The notes under the pieces: model-generated
Told to the model about the DNA's origin: nothing
The model's input: the letters and a program-made list of their open reading frames with translations, nothing else
Database searches by the model: none
Made by a program: the position numbers and the translations under genes
NCBI RefSeq assembly: GCF_013744875.1
Contig: NZ_CP059399.1
Coordinates: forward strand, 8,060,001-8,124,000
Direction: 5' to 3'
From: Nocardia huaxiensis
GTDB lineage: Bacteria; Actinomycetota; Actinomycetes; Mycobacteriales; Mycobacteriaceae
Length of the DNA stretch: 64,000 nucleotides
In this document: in pieces, positions 1 through 8,103 of the stretch
Layout of the letters: each line of letters opens with the position of its first letter
Numbering within the stretch: position 1 is the stretch's first letter

Positions 1-88
1 GGTTCTCGACCCGGCGCAGAATCAGCCCGCGCTTGCGGTAGAAGCGCGCGAGGAAGCCCAGTCCCTTCGGGACGTACGTAGCGGACAT
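1..88 (-). CDS. YrbEB-type mce permease (5' fragment)
   Basis: Only the first 29 codons are in the window; the gene continues past the left edge. The ATG at 88-86 overlaps the stop of the upstream permease gene by one base (ATGA), the usual arrangement of yrbEA-yrbEB pairs. The visible N-terminus is basic and includes RFYRKRG, as expected for the cytoplasmic start of an MlaE-type permease. By family, it would pair with YrbEA to form the membrane channel of an Mce lipid importer. The identity rests on context plus this short stretch. Confidence 0.75.
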   Translation of the reverse strand, partial: MSATYVPKGLGFLARFYRKRGLILRRVEN

Positions 89-942
89 CAAGCCAGCCTT
101 GTCGGCAGAAACATGGCGGTGATCTGGGTCGCCACCAGGTTGACGGTCACGATGGAGACGACCGAGAGCACCACGGCCGCATTGACGGCGTCGGCCACGC
201 CGCGCGGGCCGCCCTTGGCCTCGAGCCCGCGCTGGCAGGCGATGATCACCACGATGAAGCCGAAGATGACGGCCTTCACCAGCGACACCCACACATCGGC
301 GGTGGTGGTGAAGGAGCCGAAGGTGGCCCAGTAGCTGCCGGGCGTCACGCCCTGGCCGCCGATGGCCACCACGTATCCGGCGAGCACGCCCACGAAGATG
401 ATGAGCACGTTCAGCAGCGGGGCCACGAACAGCATGGCCACCATGCGCGGGATCACCAGCCGGTGAATCGGGCTGATGCCCATGGTGTTCAGCGCGTCGA
501 TCTCCTCGCGGATGGTGCGCGCGCCGAGATCCGCGGCCAGGGCCGCCGCGCCCGCGCCGCCGAGCAGGAAGCCGGTGGCCAGCGGTGCGCCCTGCTTGAT
601 GACGCCGAGGCCGCCGGTCGCGCCGAGCAGCGAGTCCGCGCCGAGGGTGTGGATGAGGTTGCCGACCTGGACCGAGACGATCACACCGAATGGAATCGCC
701 ATGAGGATGGCCGGAATCGCGGTGACCGTCACCAGCCGCCAGGCCTGGAGGATCGCTTCCTTCCACTGGAACTCGCGGCGCGCGATATCGGTGACGGTGC
801 CGAGCACCGACTCCTGCGCAATACCGGCGGCTCGGCCGAAGGTGCGGAGCGAGGCCACCACGGTGCCGGAGAAGTTGTCGCGGACGATGCGGACGGCACT
901 GTCCTTGCCGACGACGCGGTCCTTGTTCAGGGCCCGCGTCAC
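88..942 (-). CDS. YrbEA-type mce permease (MlaE family)
   Basis: A 284-residue integral membrane protein of the MlaE/YrbE family, the inner-membrane permease half of Mce lipid-uptake ABC systems. Hydrophobic segments cover roughly residues 65-100, 115-140, 165-195, 220-238 and 255-278. The family's conserved cytoplasmic segment is present: DLGARTIREEIDAL near 138-151 with the EExD-type acidic cluster at 146-149, and GGPRGVADAVN near 244-254. The annotated start is a GTG at 942, and a later start near residue 25 cannot be excluded. It is the first gene of its strand after an intergenic gap and is translationally coupled to yrbEB, so the mce operon begins here and runs left out of the window. 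Which mce operon this is cannot be told from the window. Confidence 0.88.
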   Translation of the reverse strand: MTRALNKDRVVGKDSAVRIVRDNFSGTVVASLRTFGRAAGIAQESVLGTVTDIARREFQWKEAILQAWRLVTVTAIPAILMAIPFGVIVSVQVGNLIHTLGADSLLGATGGLGVIKQGAPLATGFLLGGAGAAALAADLGARTIREEIDALNTMGISPIHRLVIPRMVAMLFVAPLLNVLIIFVGVLAGYVVAIGGQGVTPGSYWATFGSFTTTADVWVSLVKAVIFGFIVVIIACQRGLEAKGGPRGVADAVNAAVVLSVVSIVTVNLVATQITAMFLPTRLA

Positions 943-1366
943 AGCGGGACTACTTCATCAGGTCGCCGGATCCGGCGGGGGGTGACCAGCTTCAAAACTC
1001 TTCTCCGTGATCGGCAACACTGCCTGCCCACCAAGCTAATGGTTACTGGCAGTTACAACAAATCGGGATCGGGTGTGACCGGGACCGCCAAGCTACCAGC
1101 GGGTAGATCGGCTGTCGAACCTGATCAGTTCACCATTTCCGCATGTGAAGGCCAGTTCTGGAACTTGTTATCAGAGCCGATTCGCTATCAATATGACGCA
1201 CGACACGCCGAACACGATTGTTCGTCGACACGCCGCAAAGCGCGCTTAGTAATACCTAACGCCCGATGGAAGTGAACTGTCAGCAACCGAGATTCGGGTG
1301 GTCAGATGCACAGGCGATCCACCCATTCGAGGTGCCATCTGCCAGCGGGACGTGTTCACTGGCCGT
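943..1366. other. intergenic region upstream of the mce permease genes
   Basis: About 420 bases with no convincing gene. It should hold the promoter of the leftward mce operon and of the small rightward gene. A perfect 14-base palindrome CGCCGGATCCGGCG lies at 964-977, about 20 bases upstream of the yrbEA start, and could be an operator or a 5' hairpin. The part from about 1140 to 1265 is noticeably more AT-rich than its surroundings, as promoter DNA often is. I could not fix a -35/-10 pair. Confidence 0.4.
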
Positions 1367-1591
1367 GTGGATAAGACGGTGTCCGCAGTCGTACACGCCA
1401 TCGAGGCCGGCGACTGGACCGCATTCGCGAAACTCGTTCACCCCTACGTGCACTGGACCGAGGATGGGACCACCACCCGCGGCCGCACCCGGGTCATGGC
1501 GCGGCTGTCCGGTGAACCCGAGACGGACGCGGCCCGCCCGGCACGCTCCTACGAACTGCGCGACGGGCAGGTCTATCGCTGGACCGTCTAA
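1367..1591 (+). CDS. small NTF2/SnoaL-like protein
   Basis: A short protein of 74 residues from the GTG at 1367, or 97 from the GTG at 1298. The segment VVHAIEAGDWTAFAKLVHP followed by VHWTEDGTTTRGRT resembles the first half of a SnoaL/NTF2-like fold, with an N-terminal helix then a strand carrying a conserved Trp. A full fold needs about 110-130 residues, so this is a minimal or truncated member. It overlaps the convergent antiporter gene by four bases. Substrate unknown. The start is chosen because the first 23 residues of the longer version look unlike the family. Confidence 0.5.
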   Translation: MDKTVSAVVHAIEAGDWTAFAKLVHPYVHWTEDGTTTRGRTRVMARLSGEPETDAARPARSYELRDGQVYRWTV

Positions 1592-2694
1592 GGGCTGACC
1601 GCCAGGAACACGAACGCGGAGAACAGCACCAGATGCACGCCGCCCTGCAGTAGCGTCGCGCGGCCGGGAACCACGGTGAGCGCGCCGACCACCACGGTCA
1701 GCGCCAGCAGCACCATCTGCGTCGCGCCCAGGCCGAGCATGAGCGGGCCCTCGATCCAGATCGAGGCCAGCGCCACCGCCGGAATCGTCAGGCCGATGCT
1801 CGCCATGGCCGAACCCAGCGCCAGATTCAGGCTGATCTGCACGCGGTCGCGACGCGCCGCCCGCACGGCCGCGATGGTTTCCGGCAGCAGCACCAGCAGG
1901 GCGATCACCACACCGACCGCCGAATGCGGCAGACCCGCCGCCTCGATGCCGTCCTCGATGGACGGCGAGACCACCTTGGCCAGTCCGACCACGCCGATCA
2001 GCGCGACCAGGAGCAGCAGCAGGCTGAGCAGCGCCTGCTTGGCGGTCGGGCGTTCCTCGTGGTCGTCGTCGCCGACCACCGCGCTCTCCTCGGTGCCCTC
2101 GACGGGCAGGAAGTCGTCCGGATGCCGGACCGTCTGGACCATGACGAACACGCCGTAGAGCACCAGCGACGCCACCGCCGCGAAGATCAGCTGATTGGGC
2201 GAGAAGACCGGGCCCGGTTCACTCGTGGTGAAGGTCGGCAGCACCAGGCTCAGGGTCGCGAGGGTGGCCACCGTGGCCAGGGCCGCGCCCGTGCCCTCGG
2301 CATTGAAGACGGCCACCCGCCGGCGCAGCGCGCCGACCAGCAGGCTCAGGCCGAAGATGCCATTGCAGGTGATCATGACCGCCGCGAAGACGGTGTCGCG
2401 GGCCAGCGACGCGGCCTTGTCACCGCTGGACAGCATGAGCGTGACGATCAGGCCGACCTCGATGATGGTGACGGCCACGGCCAGCACCAGCGAACCGAAC
2501 GGCTCCCCCACCCGATGCGCCACCAGCTCCGCGTGATGCACGGCCGCCAGCACCGCGCCGATCAGGGCCAGGCTCACCAGCACCCCGCCGACCGGTCCCA
2601 GATCCCGGCCCCAGGAAACCGCCAGCACAGCGGCGGCCAATAGTGGAACCAGGGCAGACCAGGAGCGCACGAGGAAACCAACCATGCCTTTCAT
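1588..2694 (-). CDS. ChaA-type calcium/proton antiporter
   Basis: A 368-residue integral membrane protein of the Ca2+:cation antiporter family, ChaA-like branch. It has about ten or eleven hydrophobic segments in two homologous halves, separated by an acidic loop around residues 198-214 (TEESAVVGDDDHEE). Each half carries the repeat with a membrane-embedded acidic residue: VTIIEVG around Glu79 and LLPETIA around Glu272, the latter followed by NLALGSAMASIGLTIP. By family it exports Ca2+, and possibly Na+ or K+, in exchange for protons. It stands alone, convergent with the small NTF2-like gene and divergent from the metal transporter gene at 2788. Ion specificity cannot be read from the sequence. 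Confidence 0.85.
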   Translation of the reverse strand: MKGMVGFLVRSWSALVPLLAAAVLAVSWGRDLGPVGGVLVSLALIGAVLAAVHHAELVAHRVGEPFGSLVLAVAVTIIEVGLIVTLMLSSGDKAASLARDTVFAAVMITCNGIFGLSLLVGALRRRVAVFNAEGTGAALATVATLATLSLVLPTFTTSEPGPVFSPNQLIFAAVASLVLYGVFVMVQTVRHPDDFLPVEGTEESAVVGDDDHEERPTAKQALLSLLLLLVALIGVVGLAKVVSPSIEDGIEAAGLPHSAVGVVIALLVLLPETIAAVRAARRDRVQISLNLALGSAMASIGLTIPAVALASIWIEGPLMLGLGATQMVLLALTVVVGALTVVPGRATLLQGGVHLVLFSAFVFLAVSP

Positions 2695-2787
2695 CGTTCC
2701 AGCTAACTATCCGCACGGGCCGCAAAAGGAGAGGCATCCCTCCCGTGGCGCGGTCAGCGCATGAGATTCGTGGCATAGGCTGCCGAT

Positions 2788-3495
2788 GTGGAACCGCATC
2801 CGCACGAACCGCACACCGAAGGACTCGCCTCCCGGCTGAACTGGCTGCGCGCGGGCGTGCTCGGCGCCAACGACGGCATCGTCTCCACCGCCGGCCTGGT
2901 GGTCGGCGTGGCGGCCGCCACCACCGACACCTCGAACATTCTCACCGCCGGCGTCGCCGGGCTCACCGCGGGCGCGATCTCCATGGCAGCGGGCGAGTAT
3001 GTCTCGGTCAGCACCCAGCGCGACAGCGAGAAAGCCTTGCTGGCCAAGGAGAAGCGCGAACTGCGCGAGGATCCGGAATTCGAGCTGGACGAACTGGCGC
3101 AGATCTATCAGGACAAGGGGCTCTCCCCCGAGACGGCGCGCAAGGTGGCCGAGGAACTCACCGAACACGATGCCTTCGCCGCGCACGCAGACGCCGAATT
3201 GGGTTTGGACCCGAATGAATTGACCAATCCGTGGCAGGCCGCGGTGTCCTCCGCCATCGCCTTCACCCTCGGCGCGCTGCTGCCGCTGCTGGCCATCCTG
3301 CTGCCGCCGGTATCGTGGCGGATTCCGGTCACCTTCGCGGCAGTGCTTGTGGCACTTGCCATTACGGGATCGATCAGCTCGCGGCTGGGTGGCAGCAATC
3401 CACGCAAGGCGGTGCTGCGGGTGGTGATCGGTGGTGCGCTCGCCATGGCCGTCACCTACGGAATCGGCCAGCTGGCAGGGGTTTCCGGAATCTGA
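2788..3495 (+). CDS. VIT1/CCC1-family Fe/Mn transporter
   Basis: A 235-residue membrane protein of the VIT1/CCC1 family, whose members move Fe2+ or Mn2+ out of the cytoplasm. The family signature is clear: NWLRAGVLGANDGIVSTAGLVVGVA near 18-42, then the AAGEYVSVSTQRDSEKA helix near 67-83, a charged cytoplasmic region (about 84-145) rich in Glu that forms the metal-binding domain in this family, and three C-terminal membrane segments. The start is a GTG at 2788; the His/Glu-rich leader is typical. It is divergent from the ChaA-like gene, with 93 bases between, and six bases short of the convergent proline-rich gene. Iron versus manganese preference is unresolved. Confidence 0.88.
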   Translation: MEPHPHEPHTEGLASRLNWLRAGVLGANDGIVSTAGLVVGVAAATTDTSNILTAGVAGLTAGAISMAAGEYVSVSTQRDSEKALLAKEKRELREDPEFELDELAQIYQDKGLSPETARKVAEELTEHDAFAAHADAELGLDPNELTNPWQAAVSSAIAFTLGALLPLLAILLPPVSWRIPVTFAAVLVALAITGSISSRLGGSNPRKAVLRVVIGGALAMAVTYGIGQLAGVSGI

Positions 3496-3501
3496 GCGAC
3501 G

Positions 3502-3852
3502 CTATTCGACGGGCGGAACGTCGAAATTCACCTCGGGCGGGGCCACCGGCGTCGGCGCGGAGACCGACGGAATCACCGGCGGCGCAACGGGAATCTCGGC
3601 GGCGGGAACCCGGGCCGGAGCGGGCGGGGCGGTCACGACCGGCCCGGCCCCGGGCGGCGGCGACGGCGTCGCGGTGTGGGTGGTCCGAGTGCGGGGTTCG
3701 GATCCGATCGTGCTCGGGTGGTCACCGGTGCCGGTGAGCAGCATGCCCGCACCGATGGCCAGGACCATGAGCCCGGAGATCGCCACCACCGCGGCGAGGC
3801 TGCGCGGGTTGAGGTCGCCGTCCGGGCCGCTCATATCGGGAGTACCGAGCAT
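3502..3852 (-). CDS. proline-rich single-pass membrane protein
   Basis: A 116-residue protein with a short N-terminal cytoplasmic part, one hydrophobic segment (about residues 20-41) and an extracytoplasmic tail that is almost entirely Pro, Ala, Val and Thr. No catalytic motif is visible and the low-complexity tail suggests an extended cell-wall spacer. It follows a second gene of the same architecture (3876-4343) on the same strand with a 23-base gap, so the two are probably co-transcribed. No function can be assigned. The GC-rich Pro/Ala composition could inflate ORF length, but the clear membrane anchor followed by a Pro-rich tail in both genes argues that they are real. Confidence 0.6.
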   Translation of the reverse strand: MLGTPDMSGPDGDLNPRSLAAVVAISGLMVLAIGAGMLLTGTGDHPSTIGSEPRTRTTHTATPSPPPGAGPVVTAPPAPARVPAAEIPVAPPVIPSVSAPTPVAPPEVNFDVPPVE

Positions 3853-3875
3853 GGCTGTCCTCCTTCGGATTCCGG

Positions 3876-4343
3876 CTACGGGGCGGGCGGCGGGGGCGGG
3901 GGCGGCACGAGGAACGGGAGGATCGGGCCGAGGATCTCCGGCAGACCGGGCATGGTCTGGGGCGCCGGGGGCGGGGCGGGAGCTTCGGGCGCCGGTTCCG
4001 GGGCAACCTCGACGGGAGCGGCCGGTTCGGGAACGTAGGTCTCCGGCTCCGGGGCCGGCGGAGGTGGCGCGACAGGCGGCGGAGGCGGCGGGGCCACCGG
4101 GGATTCGGCCTTGACCGACTGGCTGGTGGTGGAGGCGGGCGCCTGCTCGGGTTCGGAGTCGCCGCCGCCGACGGTGAATCCGGCGCGGAGCGGGCCGCCG
4201 ATGAGGCCGAAGACGACAGCGAAGGAGAGCACGATCATGACCGCCAGCACGCGCGGGGACATCTCACCCGGCGGGATCACCCCGGGTGTTTCCTCCTCGT
4301 GTTTCGCAGCGGGTTTCTCCTCCACTGCGCCGCCGACCGCCAA
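3876..4343 (-). CDS. proline-rich single-pass membrane protein
   Basis: A 155-residue protein with a charged N-terminus (EEKPAAKHEEE), a membrane segment at about residues 31-53, and a tail dominated by Pro-Ala-Glu runs that ends in an uninterrupted proline stretch. It shares its architecture, though not its exact sequence, with the downstream gene at 3502-3852. Such proteins in mycolic-acid bacteria are thought to span the periplasm or peptidoglycan, but nothing here names a partner. It is the first gene of the leftward pair; the upstream region 4344-4508 is relatively AT-rich and probably carries the promoter. Confidence 0.6.
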   Translation of the reverse strand: MAVGGAVEEKPAAKHEEETPGVIPPGEMSPRVLAVMIVLSFAVVFGLIGGPLRAGFTVGGGDSEPEQAPASTTSQSVKAESPVAPPPPPPVAPPPPAPEPETYVPEPAAPVEVAPEPAPEAPAPPPAPQTMPGLPEILGPILPFLVPPPPPPPAP

Positions 4344-4508
4344 GGCTGAACTCCTTCGATTCGAGACAGTCGATCCGAAAAGCCCATACTCCAGGCACGC
4401 TACACATGTTTGCTGTCATGCGGTGAAAACATTCCGTAAGGGTGATGTTGCAGGTGAATATCCGTTCAGACCGTTTGCGAATAATTCGCTGAAGTCTTGG
4501 TCGGGATC

Positions 4509-5012
4509 TCATACGCCGAAGATGGCGACAGGATCACCCTGGTACCAGATGTTCTCGATGCGGATCCGGCGCATGACCCAGCGCTCGCCGTCGCGCACCA
4601 GCTCGACATCGTAGAGATTCTTCAGCAGGGCGAAGGTGTCGTGCTCGGCGGTCAGCAGATGCTGCGCCTCGACCAGCGCGGTGAGCCGGGCGGTGTCGCC
4701 GTCGACGACGATGCGCGGATTGGTGACCTGGTGGGTGGTGTCCACGCGACCCTCGAAGCCGGTGAGGATGGTGTCGACGATGAAATCCCGGCCCGTCATG
4801 AGCGGGGCCACGCCGCCCCATTTCACCGCGGCGGGCTGGAAGTCCAGTTCGGCGTCCGCGGCGAAGGCGGAGGCGAACAGATCCTTGTCGCCCAGATCCT
4901 GGCCGAGACCGAAGCGGTAGAGGGCGTCGGTGATCTCGACGCGGTCTCGGAGTTCACGAACGAGGGCGTCGGCGGCGGTGGCGGACAGGGCGCGGGGCTC
5001 GATGATGTACAC
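4509..5012 (-). CDS. SnoaL/NTF2-like family protein
   Basis: A 167-residue soluble protein with the SnoaL_4/NTF2-like arrangement: an N-terminal helix RDRVEITDALYRFGLGQDLGD (about 22-42), the FAADAELDFQPAA strand, GRDFIVDTILTGFEGR, then HQVTNPRIVVDGDTARLTA and the C-terminal strands containing WVMRRIRIENIWYQGDP. Members include dehydratases, isomerases and small-ligand binding proteins, so the reaction is unknown. It is transcribed divergently from the LysR regulator that starts 122 bases away, which makes it the likely regulatory target. The ATG at 5012 sits behind a purine-rich stretch (AGGAGAAA). Confidence 0.75.
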   Translation of the reverse strand: MYIIEPRALSATAADALVRELRDRVEITDALYRFGLGQDLGDKDLFASAFAADAELDFQPAAVKWGGVAPLMTGRDFIVDTILTGFEGRVDTTHQVTNPRIVVDGDTARLTALVEAQHLLTAEHDTFALLKNLYDVELVRDGERWVMRRIRIENIWYQGDPVAIFGV

Positions 5013-5134
5013 GGTTTCTCCTGGTGGGTCGATCCTTCGATGACTCCACCTTCGGCGGCCGAGCCGTCATGATCAATGTCGCGCTGTGCAATGATCGTCA
5101 AGCCAGAATTAACAATGAAGGTGGAGGGCGGCGC

Positions 5135-6022
5135 ATGCTGGAACGCCATGAGCTGGAGGCGTTTCTCACCCTCGTCGAGGAACTGCACTTCGGGCGCACC
5201 GCCGACAAGTTGCACGTGTCGACCGCGCGGGTCAGCCAGACCATCGCGAAACTCGAACGCCGCCTGGGTGTTCCGCTCTTCGAGCGGAGCAGCAGGCAGG
5301 TGCGCACCACACCGGCCGGGCGCGATCTGTACGCCGAACTGCGGCCCGCCTGGGATCGCATCGGCGCGGCGGTGCGCCACACCATGGACACCGGGCACGG
5401 GCGCACCGGAACACTGGAGGTCGCCTTCGTGGATCCGGCCACCAGCCAGCTGCTCATCCGCGCCGCCGACCTGTTCCGCGCACAATTGCCCGGCTGCGCG
5501 GTGCGGCTGCGGGAAGCCCGACCGGCACAGGTGATTCCGTGGCTGCGCGAGGGCGAGGTGGATCTGGTGCTGGATATGACGCCGTTCCCGGTCGACGGGA
5601 TAACGGCCGGGCCGGTGCTGGTGTCGGAGGCGCGCATGCTGGCCGTGCCCGCGAATCACGCACTGGCACGGCGCCGTTCGATCGGTCCGGCAGAGCTGAC
5701 GCAGGTCCGCATGCTGCAACTGCCGCCCGAGCTACCCCAGTCGGTACGCGAAACCCGCACCCCGCGAACAACTTCCGACGGCCAGGCGATCCCCGCCGGA
5801 CCCTCGGCCTCGACCTACAACGAACTGCTCACCATGGTCGGCAGCGGCCACGGCGTATTCCCCGTAGGCGCACACACCCGCCGCTATCACGTCCGGCCGG
5901 ACGTGGCCTACGTTCCACTGCGCGACGCCGCGCCGGTGCAGTGGGCCCTGCTGTGGCGGACCGGCGCCGAGACCGCCCCGATCCGAGCCTTCGCCCGCGC
6001 CGCCGGCACGGCCGCCACCTAG
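5135..6022 (+). CDS. LysR-family transcriptional regulator
   Basis: A 295-residue LysR-type regulator starting at the ATG at 5135 behind GGTGGAGG. The winged helix-turn-helix occupies residues 1-60, with LEAFLTLVEELHFGRTADKL followed by the recognition helix STARVSQTIAKLERRLG and the conserved FERSS. Residues about 90-290 form the type 2 periplasmic-binding-like effector domain. It is divergent from the SnoaL-like gene, the classic LysR layout in which the regulator controls its neighbour and itself. The intergenic region contains imperfect dyad-like sequences around 5070-5098 (TGATCA and TGATCG elements) that could be LysR contacts. The effector is unknown. It ends one base before the convergent oxidoreductase gene. 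Confidence 0.88.
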   Translation: MLERHELEAFLTLVEELHFGRTADKLHVSTARVSQTIAKLERRLGVPLFERSSRQVRTTPAGRDLYAELRPAWDRIGAAVRHTMDTGHGRTGTLEVAFVDPATSQLLIRAADLFRAQLPGCAVRLREARPAQVIPWLREGEVDLVLDMTPFPVDGITAGPVLVSEARMLAVPANHALARRRSIGPAELTQVRMLQLPPELPQSVRETRTPRTTSDGQAIPAGPSASTYNELLTMVGSGHGVFPVGAHTRRYHVRPDVAYVPLRDAAPVQWALLWRTGAETAPIRAFARAAGTAAT

Positions 6023-6023
6023 A

Positions 6024-7043
6024 TCAGGAGATCGTGATGACCACCTTGCCGAACGGGTCGCCCTCCTCGAAGTGGCGGAAGGCGTCGACCGCTTGATCGA
6101 AGGGGAAGACGCGGTCGATCACCGGACGGACCTGGTGCTCGGCGAGTGCCTGGTTCATGGCCTCGTAGTCGGCGCGGCTGCCTACGGCGGGGCGGCGTAG
6201 TGCCCGATAGCCGAAGCCCAGCGGGTCGGGCAACTGGTGCCCGTCCGGTGCCGGGAAGGCTCCGATCAGGGTCACCTGGGCGTTGTAGCCTGCGGAGGCA
6301 AGGGATTTCGGCAGGGTGGGCAGGCCGACCGCGTCCACGACGTGCTCCACGCCGTCACCGCCGGTGAGGTCGAGCACCGCGTGCTCCCAGTCGGGGATCT
6401 CCTTACGGTCGATCACCTCGTCCGCGCCGATCTTGCGCAGCCGCTCGGCCTTGTCCGCCGAGGAGGTAATCGAAATTACCCTCGCACCAAGCATTTTGGC
6501 GTGCTGCACGGCGAAGAGCGCGACCGTGCCGGTGCCGACCGTGAGCACGGTCTCCCCCGGCGCGACCGGAACCGGCTTGGTGACGCCGGACCAGGCCACC
6601 AGGCCCGCGGCGGTCAGGCTCGCGGCCTCCTCGTCGGTCAGGTAGGCGGGCACGTGCACCACCGAATCCTCCTCCAGGACAATGTAGTCGGCGAGCCAGC
6701 CGTCGAAGTTCGCGCCGTACTGCTCGGCGCTCAGCGCCTGCGTCTGGCGGCCGTCCACCCAGCGCACGAAGTAGGTGCCGGACACCCGGTCACCCAGCGC
6801 GGCCCGCGTCACCGCGGCACCCGTGGCGATCACCTCGCCGACGCCGTCCACCAGCGGGACCACGCCGGGACGCAGCGGCAGCGGGTAGGCGCCGGCCAGA
6901 AGCATCAGGTCGCGGCGATTGAGCGAGGCCGCCCGCACCCGCACCACCACCTGGTGTGGGCCGGGCTCCGGGACGGGCTGGACGCGGGTGGTCAGGCCGG
7001 CCATGCCGCGCAGCGGTTCCACCTGGTAGGCAAGGGCATTCAT
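6024..7043 (-). CDS. MDR-superfamily alcohol dehydrogenase/quinone oxidoreductase
   Basis: A 339-residue medium-chain dehydrogenase/reductase. The GroES-like N-terminal domain (about 1-130) contains VRVRAASLNRRDLMLLAG, and the Rossmann domain carries VLTVGTGTVALFAVQHAK with its Gly-rich loop near 169-173 plus IGADEVID near 205-212. The position where zinc alcohol dehydrogenases have GHE reads VDGVGEV, so the catalytic-zinc ligands appear to be missing and an NADPH-dependent zinc-free reductase is more likely. The ATG at 7043 was chosen; an open frame extends further upstream but is antisense to the XRE gene. It is divergent from the XRE regulator across a region with two identical palindromes, so it is probably controlled by it. 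Confidence 0.85.
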   Translation of the reverse strand: MNALAYQVEPLRGMAGLTTRVQPVPEPGPHQVVVRVRAASLNRRDLMLLAGAYPLPLRPGVVPLVDGVGEVIATGAAVTRAALGDRVSGTYFVRWVDGRQTQALSAEQYGANFDGWLADYIVLEEDSVVHVPAYLTDEEAASLTAAGLVAWSGVTKPVPVAPGETVLTVGTGTVALFAVQHAKMLGARVISITSSADKAERLRKIGADEVIDRKEIPDWEHAVLDLTGGDGVEHVVDAVGLPTLPKSLASAGYNAQVTLIGAFPAPDGHQLPDPLGFGYRALRRPAVGSRADYEAMNQALAEHQVRPVIDRVFPFDQAVDAFRHFEEGDPFGKVVITIS

Positions 7044-7121
7044 GATTCGCTCCGGATCTCCGAGGGGTTCGGCGGGATGCGCCGCTGGCAGGAAGTCTGT
7101 CCGGGGGCGGTGCGCCGCGCG

Positions 7122-7174
7122 ATTCCCCGCAGGGAATGATCGACCGGCCGCCCGCGTCATTCCCCGCAGGGAAT
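7122..7174. promoter_or_regulatory. two identical palindromic operators
   Basis: The 16-base palindrome ATTCCCCGCAGGGAAT (six-base arms, four-base spacer) occurs at 7122-7137 and again, letter for letter, at 7159-7174. The centres are 37 bases apart. Both lie between the divergent oxidoreductase (start 7043) and XRE regulator (start 7210). The proximal copy is 35 bases from the regulator's start codon. Exact duplication of a palindrome in a divergent promoter region is strong evidence for a protein-binding site; that the XRE protein is the binder is inference. Confidence 0.75.
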
Positions 7175-7209
7175 CGCCGAGTGCGCGGCCCGGCGCGACA
7201 GTGGAGGTT

Positions 7210-8001
7210 ATGACAGCGATGGCGGTGGCGGCGAACCCGTTCGCACTACAGTTGCGGCACTGGCGCGGACTGCGCCGAATCAGCCAGCTGGACCTGGCGA
7301 TTCGCGCCGAGACCAGCCAGCGGTACCTGAGCTTCCTGGAGCAGGGGCGCTCACATCCCGGACGGACCATGGTGGTGCGGCTGGCGGAATCCCTGGAGCT
7401 GTCGCTGCGGGAGCGCAACAGCCTGCTGCTGGCCGCCGGGTACGCGCCCGCGTTTCCCGAATCTTCCTTGGACGCACCGGAACTCGATGTGGTGCGGAAC
7501 GCGCTCGACACCATTCTGCAGGGGCATATGCCGTATCCGGCGGTGGTCACCCGGCCCTATGGCATCCAGGTCGCGGCCAATGACGCCTGCCGGCTGCTCA
7601 TGTCGGGCGTGGCGGCCGAACTGCTGGAACCGCCCGTCAATGTGCTGAGGGTCTCGCTGCACCCGAAGGGCCTGGCGCCGCGGGTGGTGAATCTGCCCGA
7701 GTGGGGCCGCCACATCACCGACGGCCTGCGCCGGTACGCCGATCGCAGTCCCGATCCGGCGCTGGACGACCTCATCGCGGAACTGGAGAGCTACCTGCCG
7801 CCGGTCGATCCGGGCCCCAATCACGTCGGCTTCGCGGTGCCGCTGCGGCTGCGCACCGAGGACGGCGAGCTGAGCCTGATGACCACCATCAGCACCTTCG
7901 CCACGGCCACCGACATCACCCTGTCGGAGTTGCATCTGGAGGCGTTCCTGCCCGCGGACCAGTTCACGGCCGACTATCTGCGCTCCCGCTTCCCCGCCTG
8001 A
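7210..8001 (+). CDS. XRE-family regulator with MmyB-like ligand domain
   Basis: A 263-residue regulator. Residues about 10-65 form a lambda-repressor-type helix-turn-helix (LRHWRGLRRISQLDLAIRAE, then TSQRYLSFLEQGRSHPG), followed by a conserved helix LSLRERNSLLLAAGYAP. Residues 85-263 form an MmyB-like ligand-binding domain, the common arrangement of actinobacterial XRE regulators that control a neighbouring oxidoreductase. The ATG at 7210 follows GTGGAGG at 7201-7207. It is divergent from the MDR oxidoreductase, with two identical palindromes between them, and is followed by a strong terminator. The effector may be a flavin or lipid by family analogy, but this is not visible here. Confidence 0.88.
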   Translation: MTAMAVAANPFALQLRHWRGLRRISQLDLAIRAETSQRYLSFLEQGRSHPGRTMVVRLAESLELSLRERNSLLLAAGYAPAFPESSLDAPELDVVRNALDTILQGHMPYPAVVTRPYGIQVAANDACRLLMSGVAAELLEPPVNVLRVSLHPKGLAPRVVNLPEWGRHITDGLRRYADRSPDPALDDLIAELESYLPPVDPGPNHVGFAVPLRLRTEDGELSLMTTISTFATATDITLSELHLEAFLPADQFTADYLRSRFPA

Positions 8002-8005
8002 TCCC

Positions 8006-8033
8006 GCCCCGGCTCACCACCGGGGCATTTTTC
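8006..8033 (+). terminator. Rho-independent terminator after the XRE gene
   Basis: A GC-rich hairpin GCCCCGG (8006-8012) / CCGGGGC (8020-8026) with a seven-base loop, immediately followed by ATTTTTC. It lies five bases after the stop codon and separates the XRE gene from the PadR promoter. Confidence 0.85.
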
Positions 8034-8047
8034 TGCCCACGGACTAC

Positions 8048-8088
8048 TTGTGGCCGAATACTCGTAGACGTATATTCGTAGACGAGTA
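8048..8088 (+). promoter_or_regulatory. PadR gene promoter with overlapping dyad
   Basis: TTGTGG (8048-8053), a 17-base spacer and TATATT (8071-8076) form a good sigma-70 promoter. An inverted repeat TACTCGT (8059-8065) / ACGAGTA (8082-8088) straddles the -10 box, and TCGTAGACG is repeated directly at 8062-8070 and 8076-8084. The element fits an autoregulatory PadR operator that blocks polymerase; the binder is inferred. Confidence 0.65.
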
Positions 8089-8103
8089 CAGGAGGTGTCC
8101 GCA

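Noticed and set aside
7044..7550. Longer start for the MDR oxidoreductase
   Set aside because: The upstream extension is antisense to the XRE gene and crosses the operators; the ATG at 7043 gives the family N-terminus.
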